A DNA stretch of 64,000 nt, from assembly GCA_023150895.1 (NCBI GenBank), contig JAKLJY010000032.1:1-64000 (forward strand), in the 5' to 3' direction. This stretch comes from Myxococcota bacterium (lineage in GTDB: Bacteria; Myxococcota_A; Bradymonadia; UBA7976; UBA1532). Position numbers and translations under genes: made by a program. Below, one piece after another: positions 54,172 to 62,518 of this stretch; the stretch's first letter is position 1, and each line of letters begins with the position of its first letter. The notes under the pieces were generated by a model. It did not search any database, was not told where the DNA came from, and was given only the letters and a program-made list of their open reading frames with translations.

Positions 54172-55487
54172 TTCTTGCCTCCCGCGGCGCCGGCGAGCAT
54201 GCGCGACAGCGTGTACTCGAGGCCGAGATCGGTGTCCTCGTCGCACATGCGCGTGCCGTTGACGAAGACCTGGGGGGTCAGCACGCTGAGCGCGTTCGAG
54301 ACCGCCCAGCGCAGGCTCTTGACGATCTTGTTCTTCACCTGCGCGCCGCCGAGGCAGCCCTTCACGGCGGGGAACTCCGCCTCGAGGCGCTTGCGCACGC
54401 CGGGCTCGTCGGTCTTTGCCTGCGTCAGCAGCTCGTCCTGATGGGCGAACGCCCAATCGAGCACCCGGACCGCCTCGGCCGGGCTGCCCTTGCCGGTGAC
54501 ATTGCCGCCCGCACAGAGCATCGCCTCGGCGACGGCGCAGGCGCCGGGGTGCATCGAGGTCGACACCATCCAGTTGCAGGTCGAATCCAGCGGGAACAGC
54601 ACCGCCTTCATGTCGAGCCGCGTGTGGAGCTCGCTCGAACTCAGGCGCGTATCGAACGCCTTGCACGACGGGCAGAGCGGGTCGAGGACCTCGATGGTCG
54701 GCACGCCGCCGGGCTGCGGGGCGATGGGGATCATGATGCCGGCCTCGTCGGCGGGGTTGGCCAGGGTGCCGCAGCCGTTCGCGCCGCCGGCCTTGGGATC
54801 GGCCTCGGGCATCGCCGCGAGGTACACCAGCGTCAGCACGCCGACGAAGGCCGTGCCCTCGACGATGCCGAGCAGGAACCGGCCGATCCCTTTCCCGTCC
54901 GAGCCCTGGCTCAGGAAGACGGCGCCGAGCGCGAAGACCGCGGCCGCCGCGCTCGACCCGTACATGCCCTGGCAGACCTTGCAGATGGCCCCGACTTTGG
55001 TCACGGCCAGCCAGTAGTAGAGGGCGCTCATCCCGACGGGGAGGAGCGTCGCCGCGAAGAGGAACACCGCTTCGGAGCGCAGCGCGCGACCCCGGACCAG
55101 CAGGTGCCCGGCACGGTAGGCCAGAAACGCGAAGACCGCGATGGCGAACAGGCTGACCGGGATGCCGCCCCAGTAGTCCTGCCGGAGCCAGGAGCTGTAG
55201 GGCGAGAGCATCGCCGTGCGGCACGGGCTCTCCAGCGTGGCCTCGACGGCCGCGCCCGGGTTGAACGAGCAGTGGATTTTGTGGACCTCGCGATCGAGGT
55301 GCTGCACGAAGTCCGCGGTGCTCGTGGCCGAGAACCAGGCGCCGAACAGGGCCGCTGCCAGGACCAGGGCCAGGGGAATCCGGACGAGGCCCGGGGACCG
55401 CCGGAGCGTGTCCATCTCATCCGTGGCGTCGGCGCCGGATGGGGGGGCCGAGTCGGGCGAGAGATCGTAATCGTCTAGGTTCGCCAT
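54168..55487 (-). CDS. VKOR-DsbA fusion (disulfide-bond-forming membrane enzyme)
   Basis: The protein has 439 residues from the ATG at 55487, which has GGAA upstream; a longer in-frame start adds 19 residues that do not look like protein. Residues about 35-225 are a VKOR membrane domain with five helices, loop cysteines C73 and C89, and the quinone-side CxxC pair C169/C172 in CKVCQGMY. Residues about 260-430 are a DsbA-like thioredoxin domain with CPSC (C272/C275) in DPLCPSCKAF. VKOR-thioredoxin fusions oxidise periplasmic proteins and pass electrons to quinone, replacing DsbA-DsbB. The genes around it encode proteins with even cysteine numbers in their exported parts. Confidence 0.9.
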   Translation of the reverse strand: MANLDDYDLSPDSAPPSGADATDEMDTLRRSPGLVRIPLALVLAAALFGAWFSATSTADFVQHLDREVHKIHCSFNPGAAVEATLESPCRTAMLSPYSSWLRQDYWGGIPVSLFAIAVFAFLAYRAGHLLVRGRALRSEAVFLFAATLLPVGMSALYYWLAVTKVGAICKVCQGMYGSSAAAAVFALGAVFLSQGSDGKGIGRFLLGIVEGTAFVGVLTLVYLAAMPEADPKAGGANGCGTLANPADEAGIMIPIAPQPGGVPTIEVLDPLCPSCKAFDTRLSSSELHTRLDMKAVLFPLDSTCNWMVSTSMHPGACAVAEAMLCAGGNVTGKGSPAEAVRVLDWAFAHQDELLTQAKTDEPGVRKRLEAEFPAVKGCLGGAQVKNKIVKSLRWAVSNALSVLTPQVFVNGTRMCDEDTDLGLEYTLSRMLAGAAGGKK

Positions 55488-55606
55488 GTTTCCTTCCCGG
55501 GAAAAAAGCGCGCGCAATGTGAGCGCGGCACTCTTCGATGGCAAGGAAATTCACAGCGACCGTGCACGCGGGACCCGTCAGAACGACGGGCGCGGCGCAG
55601 ACCAGG

Positions 55607-56452
55607 TCACTTCGGGGGCGCGCTCGGCGTGCCGGCGGGCAGGACCTTGCAGGTGCAGTCGGTGACGGTCGAGCCCTTCTTGGTCGCCTCGTCCTTGTAC
55701 TTCTTGCAGTCCGCTTGCCCGGTCTCACCCTTGAACTGCACCTCTTTCTTGAGCTTGCCGTCGTAGGTGAACCAGAACTCGCAGGCGTTCGGAATGAGAT
55801 CGACCTGCGTGAAGAACGAGTAGTCCTCGGCGCCCTGCTGCTTCGTCCAGAGATGCTCGGCGACCTTGAAGTTGTAGGGCTCGTGGTTGGGCATCACGAG
55901 GTCGAACTCGTAGGTCTGCGAGATGTCGAGGTTCGAAATGTCGAGCGGCGAGAGGCAGGGCTCGTTCTGGCCGGTCGCCGCGTTGGGCTTGACGCACTTC
56001 GCCGGGTCTTTGTCCTGAATGATGACGGCGCCCGGGGGCGTCGTCTCGATGCGCAGGTTGCCGAAGCGCTTGAGCTTGGCGAGCTGCTCTTTCATGTGGG
56101 CTTCTTCGATGGCGAGCTTCTTCGCGATCCGCTCCTCGCGGGCCTCGTGGGACGAGAGCTTCGCGAGCAGGTAGAAGCCCGAGCCGACGGCGGCGATCAA
56201 GATGACGAAGACCATCAGGTTCGTGGCGCCCCGCTTGCGCGCGCCCGGGTCGACGAAGCGTTCCATGAGGATCGCGGCGTCTTCCTTCATCTCGCCCCCG
56301 GCGGTCATGAACATCTGACTCATGGTCTCGACGTGGGCATCGGCGGCCGGCTTCTTCGGGCCAGTCTTGGCCTTCGGTTCGTCGGTTGCGCCGACGTCCT
56401 TGGCCAGGCTGTCGATGATCTCGTCCGCGGATTCGTTCTTCTTCTTTGCCAT
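55607..56452 (-). CDS. PEGA-like single-pass membrane protein, Cys-rich periplasmic part
   Basis: The protein has 281 residues. A Lys-rich cytoplasmic N-terminus (about 1-78) is followed by one membrane helix (about 79-98, MVFVILIAAVGSGFYLL), a coiled coil (about 100-127), then a PEGA-like beta domain beginning GNLRIETTPPGAVI (about 131). Six cysteines all lie in the exported C-terminal part. It lacks enzyme motifs. PEGA domains are surface-layer-like beta modules. It is encoded upstream of the VKOR-DsbA gene, with a 119-base gap that shows no clear promoter. Confidence 0.7.
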   Translation of the reverse strand: MAKKKNESADEIIDSLAKDVGATDEPKAKTGPKKPAADAHVETMSQMFMTAGGEMKEDAAILMERFVDPGARKRGATNLMVFVILIAAVGSGFYLLAKLSSHEAREERIAKKLAIEEAHMKEQLAKLKRFGNLRIETTPPGAVIIQDKDPAKCVKPNAATGQNEPCLSPLDISNLDISQTYEFDLVMPNHEPYNFKVAEHLWTKQQGAEDYSFFTQVDLIPNACEFWFTYDGKLKKEVQFKGETGQADCKKYKDEATKKGSTVTDCTCKVLPAGTPSAPPK

Positions 56453-56573
56453 CGTGGTCCTCGGGGCCTCGAATCAAAAGGCGCGCCGCAGCATGCGGGA
56501 TGTCGCGCCGCAACGCAACACTGCACGCGCGGCACGCACTGCGGTCGGGCGACCGCGGGCAGCGGCGGTCACG

Positions 56574-57266
56574 TCACTGAGCAGTCCAGTCGCAGGGCTT
56601 CTTCTCGACCTTGCCGTCCTTGTCGACCTTGGGCGGGGGCTCCTGGCCGATGGGAACGACGCTCATCAGGCGCGTCACGCCGTCTTTGGCGCAGGGCTGG
56701 CGGCCGTTCTTGCTCTTGTCGCACGAGAGGGGGACGACATCCCGCTTCGCGCCGACCTTGACGCCGTAGTCGGCCGTGACCTCGTAGTCGCCGACCGGCA
56801 GTTTGCGCAAGACGAACTCCGACTGGTAGGCGCCGAAGTCGATGAGGTCCTCGAGGGTGAGCGCCGTGCTCTGTCCGGTGGCCTTGTTCTTGGCCGTCAC
56901 CTGCGCGGTGAACTGCCCGGTCTTCTTCACGAACGGGCAGATGCGGACGGTCAGCTTGCCCTCGCCGGGGCCGGGGGGGCGGTCGGCTTCGGCCTTCGCC
57001 TTCGCCTTGTCTTCGTCCGCCTTGCGCTGCGCGGCGATGGCGGCTTTGGCTTCCGGCGTCCGCTCGCCCTTCACGCACTTCTCGTACATGCAGATGAGCT
57101 TGTCGCTCTTGCAGTCCTCGTCCCAGGCACAGCTCGCGGGGGCAGCGGCCAGGGCCGCCTTGGCCTCGGAGCCGGTCGAGGGTGCGCCCGACGGCTTCTC
57201 GCAGGCGCCGAAAAACGAGAGTGCCAGCACCGGACCGGCAAGCCGCGCGGTGTTCAGCAGATGCAC
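56574..57266 (-). CDS. Cys-rich lipoprotein
   Basis: The protein has 230 residues from the GTG at 57266, preceded by GGAGG; the lipobox FFGAC gives C22. A short linker is followed by a cysteine cluster SCAWDEDCKSD...ICMYEKC, then a Lys/Ala/Glu-rich helix (about 68-95) and a beta-rich domain (about 100-225) with LPVGDYEVTADYGVKVG. Eight cysteines follow the anchor. The last part resembles small carboxypeptidase-regulatory or PEGA-type beta modules, but I cannot name a family. The gene is divergent from exbB across 221 bases. Confidence 0.65.
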   Translation of the reverse strand: MHLLNTARLAGPVLALSFFGACEKPSGAPSTGSEAKAALAAAPASCAWDEDCKSDKLICMYEKCVKGERTPEAKAAIAAQRKADEDKAKAKAEADRPPGPGEGKLTVRICPFVKKTGQFTAQVTAKNKATGQSTALTLEDLIDFGAYQSEFVLRKLPVGDYEVTADYGVKVGAKRDVVPLSCDKSKNGRQPCAKDGVTRLMSVVPIGQEPPPKVDKDGKVEKKPCDWTAQ

Positions 57267-57364
57267 GGTTTTGTCCCTCCCCCCGGGGAAAATCTCGGGC
57301 GAAACGCATTTGTAACCGCATCCCGGGCCGTCGGGGGTGCAGTTTTTTTCACAAGGGCCATACC

Positions 57365-57393
57365 TTGACACCGGAATTGGTCTCGGCTACCAA
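57365..57393 (+). promoter_or_regulatory. Candidate promoter of the ExbB-ExbD-ExbD operon
   Basis: A perfect TTGACA (57365-57370) is followed after 17 bases by TACCAA (57388-57393), a poor -10. It lies in the 221-base divergent gap before the ATG at 57488, which has GGAGG upstream. Confidence 0.45.
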
Positions 57394-57487
57394 TCCCGGG
57401 TCTCGCAGACCGGGTCAGCCACGCGCGCCGGCCTGCTGCAATGATTCATGGACAGCGAACAAACGCGCGGAAACCGGAGGCTGTTGG

Positions 57488-58135
57488 ATGGGGTTCATCG
57501 CTGAAGCGTTCTCGAAGGGTGGGTTCTGGATGTGGCCCATCCTGGTCGTGCAGATCGTCTGCTGGGCCATCTCCCTGGAGCGCGTCTACTACCTGTACTT
57601 CCGCGCCAGCGTCCGTGCCGAGGAGCTCGTCACGATGCTCCAGCGCACGATCCTCGACGGCGACCTCGCGAAGGCCATCCGCCTCGCCGCGACGTCGAAC
57701 ACCCCGCTCGGCCGCATCGTGCACCACGGTCTGCTCAAGGTGAAGGGCGAGGCCGACGAGGTCCAGGCCGCGATGGACGAGGCCGCCCTTCGTGAGCTGC
57801 CCCGCGTCGAGAAGCGCACGCCCTACCTCGCCATGCTCTCGAACGTGGCCATGCTCACCGGTCTGCTCGGCACCATCTCGGGCATGATCGTGTCCTTCGG
57901 CGCCGTCGCGAACGCCGACGCGTCCGAAAAGGCCGCCAAGCTCGCCGAGGGTATCTCGGAAGCCATGAACTGCACCGCCTTCGGTCTCGTGACGGCCATC
58001 CCGGCCCTGCTCTTCTACGCCATCCTGCAGGGCAAGACGCAGACCATCGTCGACGAGGTCAACGAGGGCTCCCTTCGCGTCGTCAACTTCGTGCTCGCCA
58101 ACCGCCACAAGCTCCAGAACGCCAAGGACGCCTGA
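57488..58135 (+). CDS. ExbB/TolQ/MotA-family proton-channel protein
   Basis: The 215-residue protein has three membrane helices (about 14-36, 113-138, 156-178). The family block MLSNVAMLTGLLGTISGMIVSF followed by LAEGISEAMNCTAFGLVTAIPALL carries the conserved Gly/Thr residues of the ion path. It pairs with the two ExbD proteins encoded next. One ExbB with two ExbD genes is the arrangement of TonB-type energisers and of the myxobacterial Agl gliding motor; which one this serves is not decided by sequence. Confidence 0.93.
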   Translation: MGFIAEAFSKGGFWMWPILVVQIVCWAISLERVYYLYFRASVRAEELVTMLQRTILDGDLAKAIRLAATSNTPLGRIVHHGLLKVKGEADEVQAAMDEAALRELPRVEKRTPYLAMLSNVAMLTGLLGTISGMIVSFGAVANADASEKAAKLAEGISEAMNCTAFGLVTAIPALLFYAILQGKTQTIVDEVNEGSLRVVNFVLANRHKLQNAKDA

Positions 58136-58181
58136 GGCGCCGAGAGCGGCTCTCGTCCCCCTCTGACCTTCAGGAGTACCC

Positions 58182-58763
58182 ATGGCCGGCGGCGGCGCAC
58201 CTACACCCGCAAAGGGCGGCAAGAAGTCCGTCGACTTCACCGTCAATCTCGTCCCGACGATCGACCTGCTCTCGGTGCTCATCGCGTTTCTGCTGATCAC
58301 CGCCGTGTGGACGCAGCTCGCGCGGATCCAGGCCTCTCAGGTTCTGCCGAAGACGTCGCCCACCCCGCAGGAAGAAGAGCCGGACAAAGAGAAGCCCAAG
58401 AAACTGATGCTCTTCGTCCAGCCGGAAGAAGTCACCATCAACTTCACGAACGTCGATCCCGTCGCGGTGCCCCCCGTGACCTTCAAGAAGGTGGACGGCG
58501 ACCTGAACAAGCAGGTCCGCGAACACATCAAGAAGGTCGCCAACGACACCGCGCTCGTCGTCGACAAGAAGAAGCAGGCGGTGGTCATCGCCTCGAGCGA
58601 CACCGTCGAGTACCGCCAGATCATCGAGACGATGGACATCCTGATCGACAACGGCCTGCCGGGACTCTCCCTGGCGGATGCCAACGTCGTGAAGGGCATG
58701 TTGCCGGACGATCCGAACGCGCCGCCCCCGGGTGGTGCGCCGTCGCCCGCCCCCCCGCAGTGA
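58182..58763 (+). CDS. ExbD/TolR-family protein (first copy)
   Basis: The protein has 193 residues. A cytoplasmic N-terminus leads to one membrane helix (about 24-43) with the conserved ion-carrying aspartate in PTIDLLSVLIAFLLI. A periplasmic beta domain follows, with a Lys/Glu-rich linker (about 60-72) and a Pro-rich tail. SNTV-like strand ASSDTVEYRQIIETMDIL matches the ExbD periplasmic fold. The start has AGGAG upstream. It is shorter in the helix-to-domain linker than its neighbour. Confidence 0.92.
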   Translation: MAGGGAPTPAKGGKKSVDFTVNLVPTIDLLSVLIAFLLITAVWTQLARIQASQVLPKTSPTPQEEEPDKEKPKKLMLFVQPEEVTINFTNVDPVAVPPVTFKKVDGDLNKQVREHIKKVANDTALVVDKKKQAVVIASSDTVEYRQIIETMDILIDNGLPGLSLADANVVKGMLPDDPNAPPPGGAPSPAPPQ

Positions 58764-58784
58764 GCCCGAGGAGCGCGCGCCCGC

Positions 58785-59378
58785 ATGCCGTTCGTCACCA
58801 AGCCCAGTAAACATCTCGTCAAGCACGTCCCGCTGGCGTTCATCCGCAAGGTCGCGGATGGGCACGGCCGGGCCAACGTGATCGCCGATCTGAACGTGAC
58901 GCCCATGGTGGACATGCTCACCATGCTCGTCATCTTCCTCCTGCTGACGTTCTCCGCGAGTGGTGAGATCCTCACCATCACGAAGGACATCGTGCTGCCG
59001 AAGGCGTTCAACGCGGTCGAGCTCGAGCGCGCACCCATCATCGCCATCTCGAAAGCCAAGATCGCCTTCGAGGGGCAGTTCGTGATGGACGCCGGCGACA
59101 TCACCAACGAACGCTATGTCGACTTCGTCCTGCCGCCGCTCAAGGAGCGCCTCGAGCGCAACCGCGATCAGTGGAAGCTGACGCACCAGGACAAGACGTT
59201 CGACGGCAACGTCATCATCCAGTCCGACAACTCGGTGAACTTCATGGTCATCAAGATGATCATGATGACCTGCGCGCAGGCCGAGTACTCGCAGATGAAC
59301 TTCGCCGTGCTCCGCACGGACCGCGCGGGCTCTTCCGTCGGCCCCGGTGAAGGCGGCGAAGGCGCGCCCGCGCACTGA
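58785..59378 (+). CDS. ExbD/TolR-family protein (second copy)
   Basis: The protein has 197 residues. The membrane helix (about 40-60) contains the conserved aspartate in VTPMVDMLTMLVIFLLL. The periplasmic domain ends with NVIIQSDNSVNFMVIKMIMMTCAQAEYSQMNF, the usual strand-helix-strand closing ExbD, and a Gly/Glu tail. It differs clearly from the first copy, so the two are likely distinct subunits rather than recent duplicates. Confidence 0.92.
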   Translation: MPFVTKPSKHLVKHVPLAFIRKVADGHGRANVIADLNVTPMVDMLTMLVIFLLLTFSASGEILTITKDIVLPKAFNAVELERAPIIAISKAKIAFEGQFVMDAGDITNERYVDFVLPPLKERLERNRDQWKLTHQDKTFDGNVIIQSDNSVNFMVIKMIMMTCAQAEYSQMNFAVLRTDRAGSSVGPGEGGEGAPAH

Positions 59379-59389
59379 GTCCCCCGCTG

Positions 59390-60409
59390 ATGCTCCGCTT
59401 TCTGCGCGGCCGTTCGGGCGCGCTCCTCATCGTCTCCCTCATCATCTTCGTTGGTTTTGCCGCCTACCGGTACCTCAACCGCACGGGCGGCACCCTCGTC
59501 GAGTTCGATCAGCCGAAGTTCATGGTCGTCGCCCTCGAGGGCATCCCGCTCATCCGCGAGAACGGGCAGGCCCTCGACGTGATGCTCGGCGAGCCCGTCA
59601 AGCTCGCGTGCCAACGCGTCTCGCCCAAGGACGGACAGGGCACGGCGCGGTTCGTCTACGATTTCGGTGACGGGTCCAAGGACGAGAAGTCCGACTGTGA
59701 CGTGACCCACACGTTTCAGGGCCAACCCGGTCAGGTCGTGTTGCTCGATGCGCAGTACGTCGTCGAACGGCCCGACGGCAGCCGGACCGTGGTCGACCGC
59801 TACCGCTCGGAGATTCGGCTGATAGCACAGGCGCCGTTCTTCCGGCTGCGCGGTTTCGGTACGCCGGCCAACGAAGCAATCGTGTCCCTGTCGCTGCCGC
59901 ACGAGGTCATCCCGTACGTCGACTCCGCGTTGAAACTCGATCCCGCACAGGTGAAGGCCAAGGCGTTCGTCGTGGCGTTCTTCACCCGTCGGGACGGGGA
60001 GGACGTGGCGTACCTGCGTGTCGCCCCCCCGAAAGAGGGCGGCCAGGCGATTCGCGCCATCACCTCGCCGCTGAAGTACTACCGGGACTTCGGGAGCCAC
60101 CAGGGTCTTGCTGGCGTCCCCGACGAACCCATCACCATCGGCCAGCCCGAGGACGATCGCCTGCTCTTCGACGTCTTTGCCGGGCTCTTCACGACGGCCA
60201 ACGTCGACGCGCTGCTCGCCAAGTGCTGCGCCGGAGGTGGGGCGGGGGTGATGAACAATACCGGGCTGCGGATCGACGAGATCCGGGCGCTCGCGCACGA
60301 GGGTCTCCTGACCGAGCCGTTGCGGGTCGTGCGGGTCTCGGGTGCGTCGGGGGCGGCAAAGATGCTGGTGCCGGCGAGCGCGGGCGCGCCGGCGACCGCT
60401 GCGCCGTAG
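59390..60409 (+). CDS. Membrane-anchored protein with PKD-like domain
   Basis: The protein has 339 residues. A signal anchor (about 10-27, GALLIVSLIIFVGFAAYRYL) is followed by a PKD-like beta domain (about 45-150) with VYDFGDGSKDEKSDC and VTHTF. The rest is beta-rich and unfamiliar. Four cysteines lie in the exported part, including an adjacent CC near 279. It is the fourth gene of the ExbB-ExbD-ExbD unit (11 bases after the second ExbD), so it is likely an envelope partner of the motor. Its end is three bases from the convergent gene. Confidence 0.7.
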   Translation: MLRFLRGRSGALLIVSLIIFVGFAAYRYLNRTGGTLVEFDQPKFMVVALEGIPLIRENGQALDVMLGEPVKLACQRVSPKDGQGTARFVYDFGDGSKDEKSDCDVTHTFQGQPGQVVLLDAQYVVERPDGSRTVVDRYRSEIRLIAQAPFFRLRGFGTPANEAIVSLSLPHEVIPYVDSALKLDPAQVKAKAFVVAFFTRRDGEDVAYLRVAPPKEGGQAIRAITSPLKYYRDFGSHQGLAGVPDEPITIGQPEDDRLLFDVFAGLFTTANVDALLAKCCAGGGAGVMNNTGLRIDEIRALAHEGLLTEPLRVVRVSGASGAAKMLVPASAGAPATAAP

Positions 60410-60412
60410 CGC

Positions 60413-61183
60413 TCAGTTGCCCTTCATCAGGCGGCGACGGGAGAACGTCTCGTCAGGCAGGGCAACGTCGAACTGCATGTTCGCGAACTTCAGTTCACTG
60501 TGGCTGCCCTCTCGGGCCGCGTCCCGCATCAGCATGCGCGAGGGAAACCGGCGACCGCCGACGTCGACGAGATCGTGCATCGTCAGCGTCTTCAGCAGAA
60601 GGCCGCTCTGCGCGAAACGCTCGGCCTTGACCGGGACGTAGGTGTCCTTGGCAATCCACGTCTTGCGGCGCGCGTAGGTCTGCCCGGGCGCCTTGGCGAC
60701 GAGATCGACCACCCAGCAGTCGGTGCCCTCGACCTTCTCCTGCCCGATGACCGTCGCGGCGTAGTCCTGCAACAGCGCCCGCTGTTCGAGCATGTCCTCG
60801 TAGCTGAAGTCGCTGTCCATCACGCTCTGGCGCAGCATGTGACCGCTGATCTTCACGACCTTCTCGGTCGTCGGCAGGAACATGTAGAGGTTCTTCTCGA
60901 GCTTGAGGTACTTGACGCCCTTGTCGCGGGGCGGCGAGAGGAACTCGCTGAAGCTGTCGTCCCAGCCGCGGCTCCAGATGCGCATCGAGCGCGTCTCGGA
61001 CTTGCCGTCTCGGACGACCGTCAGCGTCGAGTCGGCGGTGCGCGTTTTGAACGTCATCACCTCGTCCATCTTCTGCACGAGGAAGTCGGCGGTCGGTGTG
61101 TCCGCGGCCGCGACCGGACCCGCGCGTGATACGAGCGCGAGGAGGGTGAGGGCAGCGGTGCGGAGAAGAGCGCGGCGAATCAT
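60413..61183 (-). CDS. Outer-membrane lipoprotein-sorting protein (LolA-like)
   Basis: The protein has 256 residues. A signal peptide (about 1-27, cleavage after AAA) is followed by a LolA-like beta barrel of the COG2834 type: MRIWSRGWDDSFSEFLSPPRDKGVKYLKLEKNLYMFLP, then VIGQEKVEGTDCWVVDLVAK and a terminal FANMQFDVALPDETFSRRRL. Such proteins carry lipoproteins or lipids from an inner-membrane exporter to the outer membrane. It is encoded just downstream of two FtsX permeases, 23 bases after the second. Confidence 0.87.
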   Translation of the reverse strand: MIRRALLRTAALTLLALVSRAGPVAAADTPTADFLVQKMDEVMTFKTRTADSTLTVVRDGKSETRSMRIWSRGWDDSFSEFLSPPRDKGVKYLKLEKNLYMFLPTTEKVVKISGHMLRQSVMDSDFSYEDMLEQRALLQDYAATVIGQEKVEGTDCWVVDLVAKAPGQTYARRKTWIAKDTYVPVKAERFAQSGLLLKTLTMHDLVDVGGRRFPSRMLMRDAAREGSHSELKFANMQFDVALPDETFSRRRLMKGN

Positions 61184-61206
61184 GAAAGGGGCTCCGGTAA
61201 AGGGGT

Positions 61207-62502
61207 TCACTTCGTGCGCATGGCCTCGATGGGCTGAACGCGAGAGGCCCGAATGGCCGGGCCGAGCGCGCCGAGGACCGAGACGGCCAGACCCACGCCG
61301 ACGGCGAAGAGCAAACCGCCCCAGGTCGGGACGGCGTGGACGGTGTTGGAGACGGGAACGAACATCTTTCGGGTGGTCCCCTCGCCGAGCTGAATGCCGT
61401 GCTCCGCGAGGAAGTGGGCCGCGAACGAACCGAGCGCGGCGCCCAGAAGGCAACCGATGAGGCCGAACGTCAGGGCCTCGAAGACGAAGACGCGCAGGAC
61501 GGCCCCACGCTTCATACCGAGCGCGAGAAGCACGCCGATCTCTTTCTGGCGCTCCAGGACGGTCATCATCATGGTGTTCAGCAGGTTGACGCCGGCGACG
61601 GCCACGATGAAGAACAGCAGGATCGTCAGGACGACGCCGAAGATCGCCGAGACCAGGCGCGCCATCCCGATCTCCGACCACGCTTTGACCTCGAGACCGT
61701 CGACGCGTCCGCTGGCGATGAGGCGCGCCTTCAGGTCGGCGGCGTCGTCGAGGCCGGGGCCCGTGATGAGGACGTCCGTGACTGCATCGGGAAGGTCGAG
61801 CAGGCGGCGCGTCACACCCAGCGGGACGTGGGCCAGCCGGTTTGCAAACCGGTTGCCGAAGTCGACGATGCCGACCACCTTTGCGCCGGCATCGGCAACG
61901 CCTTTGCGGTAGCTGACGATCTGGACTTCGTCCCCGGCCTTCACCCCGAGCCGCCGGGCGAGATCCGATCCGAGGATGATCTCCGGGGCGTCGTCGGCGG
62001 TGAAGTCGGTGCCGGCGACCAGGCGGTCCTGCAGGCGAAGAACCTCGCGCTCGGCGCTCGGGACGAGGCCGATCGCCGGTGCGAACTCGACGACCTTGCG
62101 TCCGAAGATCTGCTCGTCGGTGAGCTCGTCCTCCGGGATGCCGGCGGACTCGGGCACGATGGTGGACTCGTCCGTCGACTGCACCATGACCCGGAACTGC
62201 ACTCTGCCGAGCACGGCGCGGACCCCGGGCACACCGGCGAGATCCGCTGCGAGGGCCTCGAAGCCGGTGATGGTGTATTCTAGTGGGTCGAATCGGGCCT
62301 CGCGTTCGTACTCGGCATGGCGGAGCCGGACGTCGCCCGTCTGTTTGGCGAATTCACCGACGACGTGTTGTTTCAGCCCCGCGATGACCGCGTGACCGAC
62401 GAGCAGCAACGCCACGGAGATGACCACCGCGAAGGTGGTCAGCGCGCTGCGGCCCTTGTGGCGCGAGATGTTGCGCCAGGCGTAGCGGGTCAGCATCGAC
62501 AC
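61207..62502 (-). CDS. LolC/LolE-type FtsX ABC permease
   Basis: The protein has 431 residues from a GTG with GGAGG seven bases upstream; ATG 62496 is an alternative. An N-terminal helix (about 20-42) is followed by a periplasmic domain of about 250 residues, then three FtsX helices (about 285-425) with RQKEIGVLLALGMKRGAVLRV. Length and topology match LolC/LolE lipoprotein exporters. It is paired with a second, similar permease immediately upstream. Confidence 0.92.
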   Translation of the reverse strand: MSMLTRYAWRNISRHKGRSALTTFAVVISVALLLVGHAVIAGLKQHVVGEFAKQTGDVRLRHAEYEREARFDPLEYTITGFEALAADLAGVPGVRAVLGRVQFRVMVQSTDESTIVPESAGIPEDELTDEQIFGRKVVEFAPAIGLVPSAEREVLRLQDRLVAGTDFTADDAPEIILGSDLARRLGVKAGDEVQIVSYRKGVADAGAKVVGIVDFGNRFANRLAHVPLGVTRRLLDLPDAVTDVLITGPGLDDAADLKARLIASGRVDGLEVKAWSEIGMARLVSAIFGVVLTILLFFIVAVAGVNLLNTMMMTVLERQKEIGVLLALGMKRGAVLRVFVFEALTFGLIGCLLGAALGSFAAHFLAEHGIQLGEGTTRKMFVPVSNTVHAVPTWGGLLFAVGVGLAVSVLGALGPAIRASRVQPIEAMRTK

Positions 62503-62518
62503 GGGCGGGCCTCCATCA

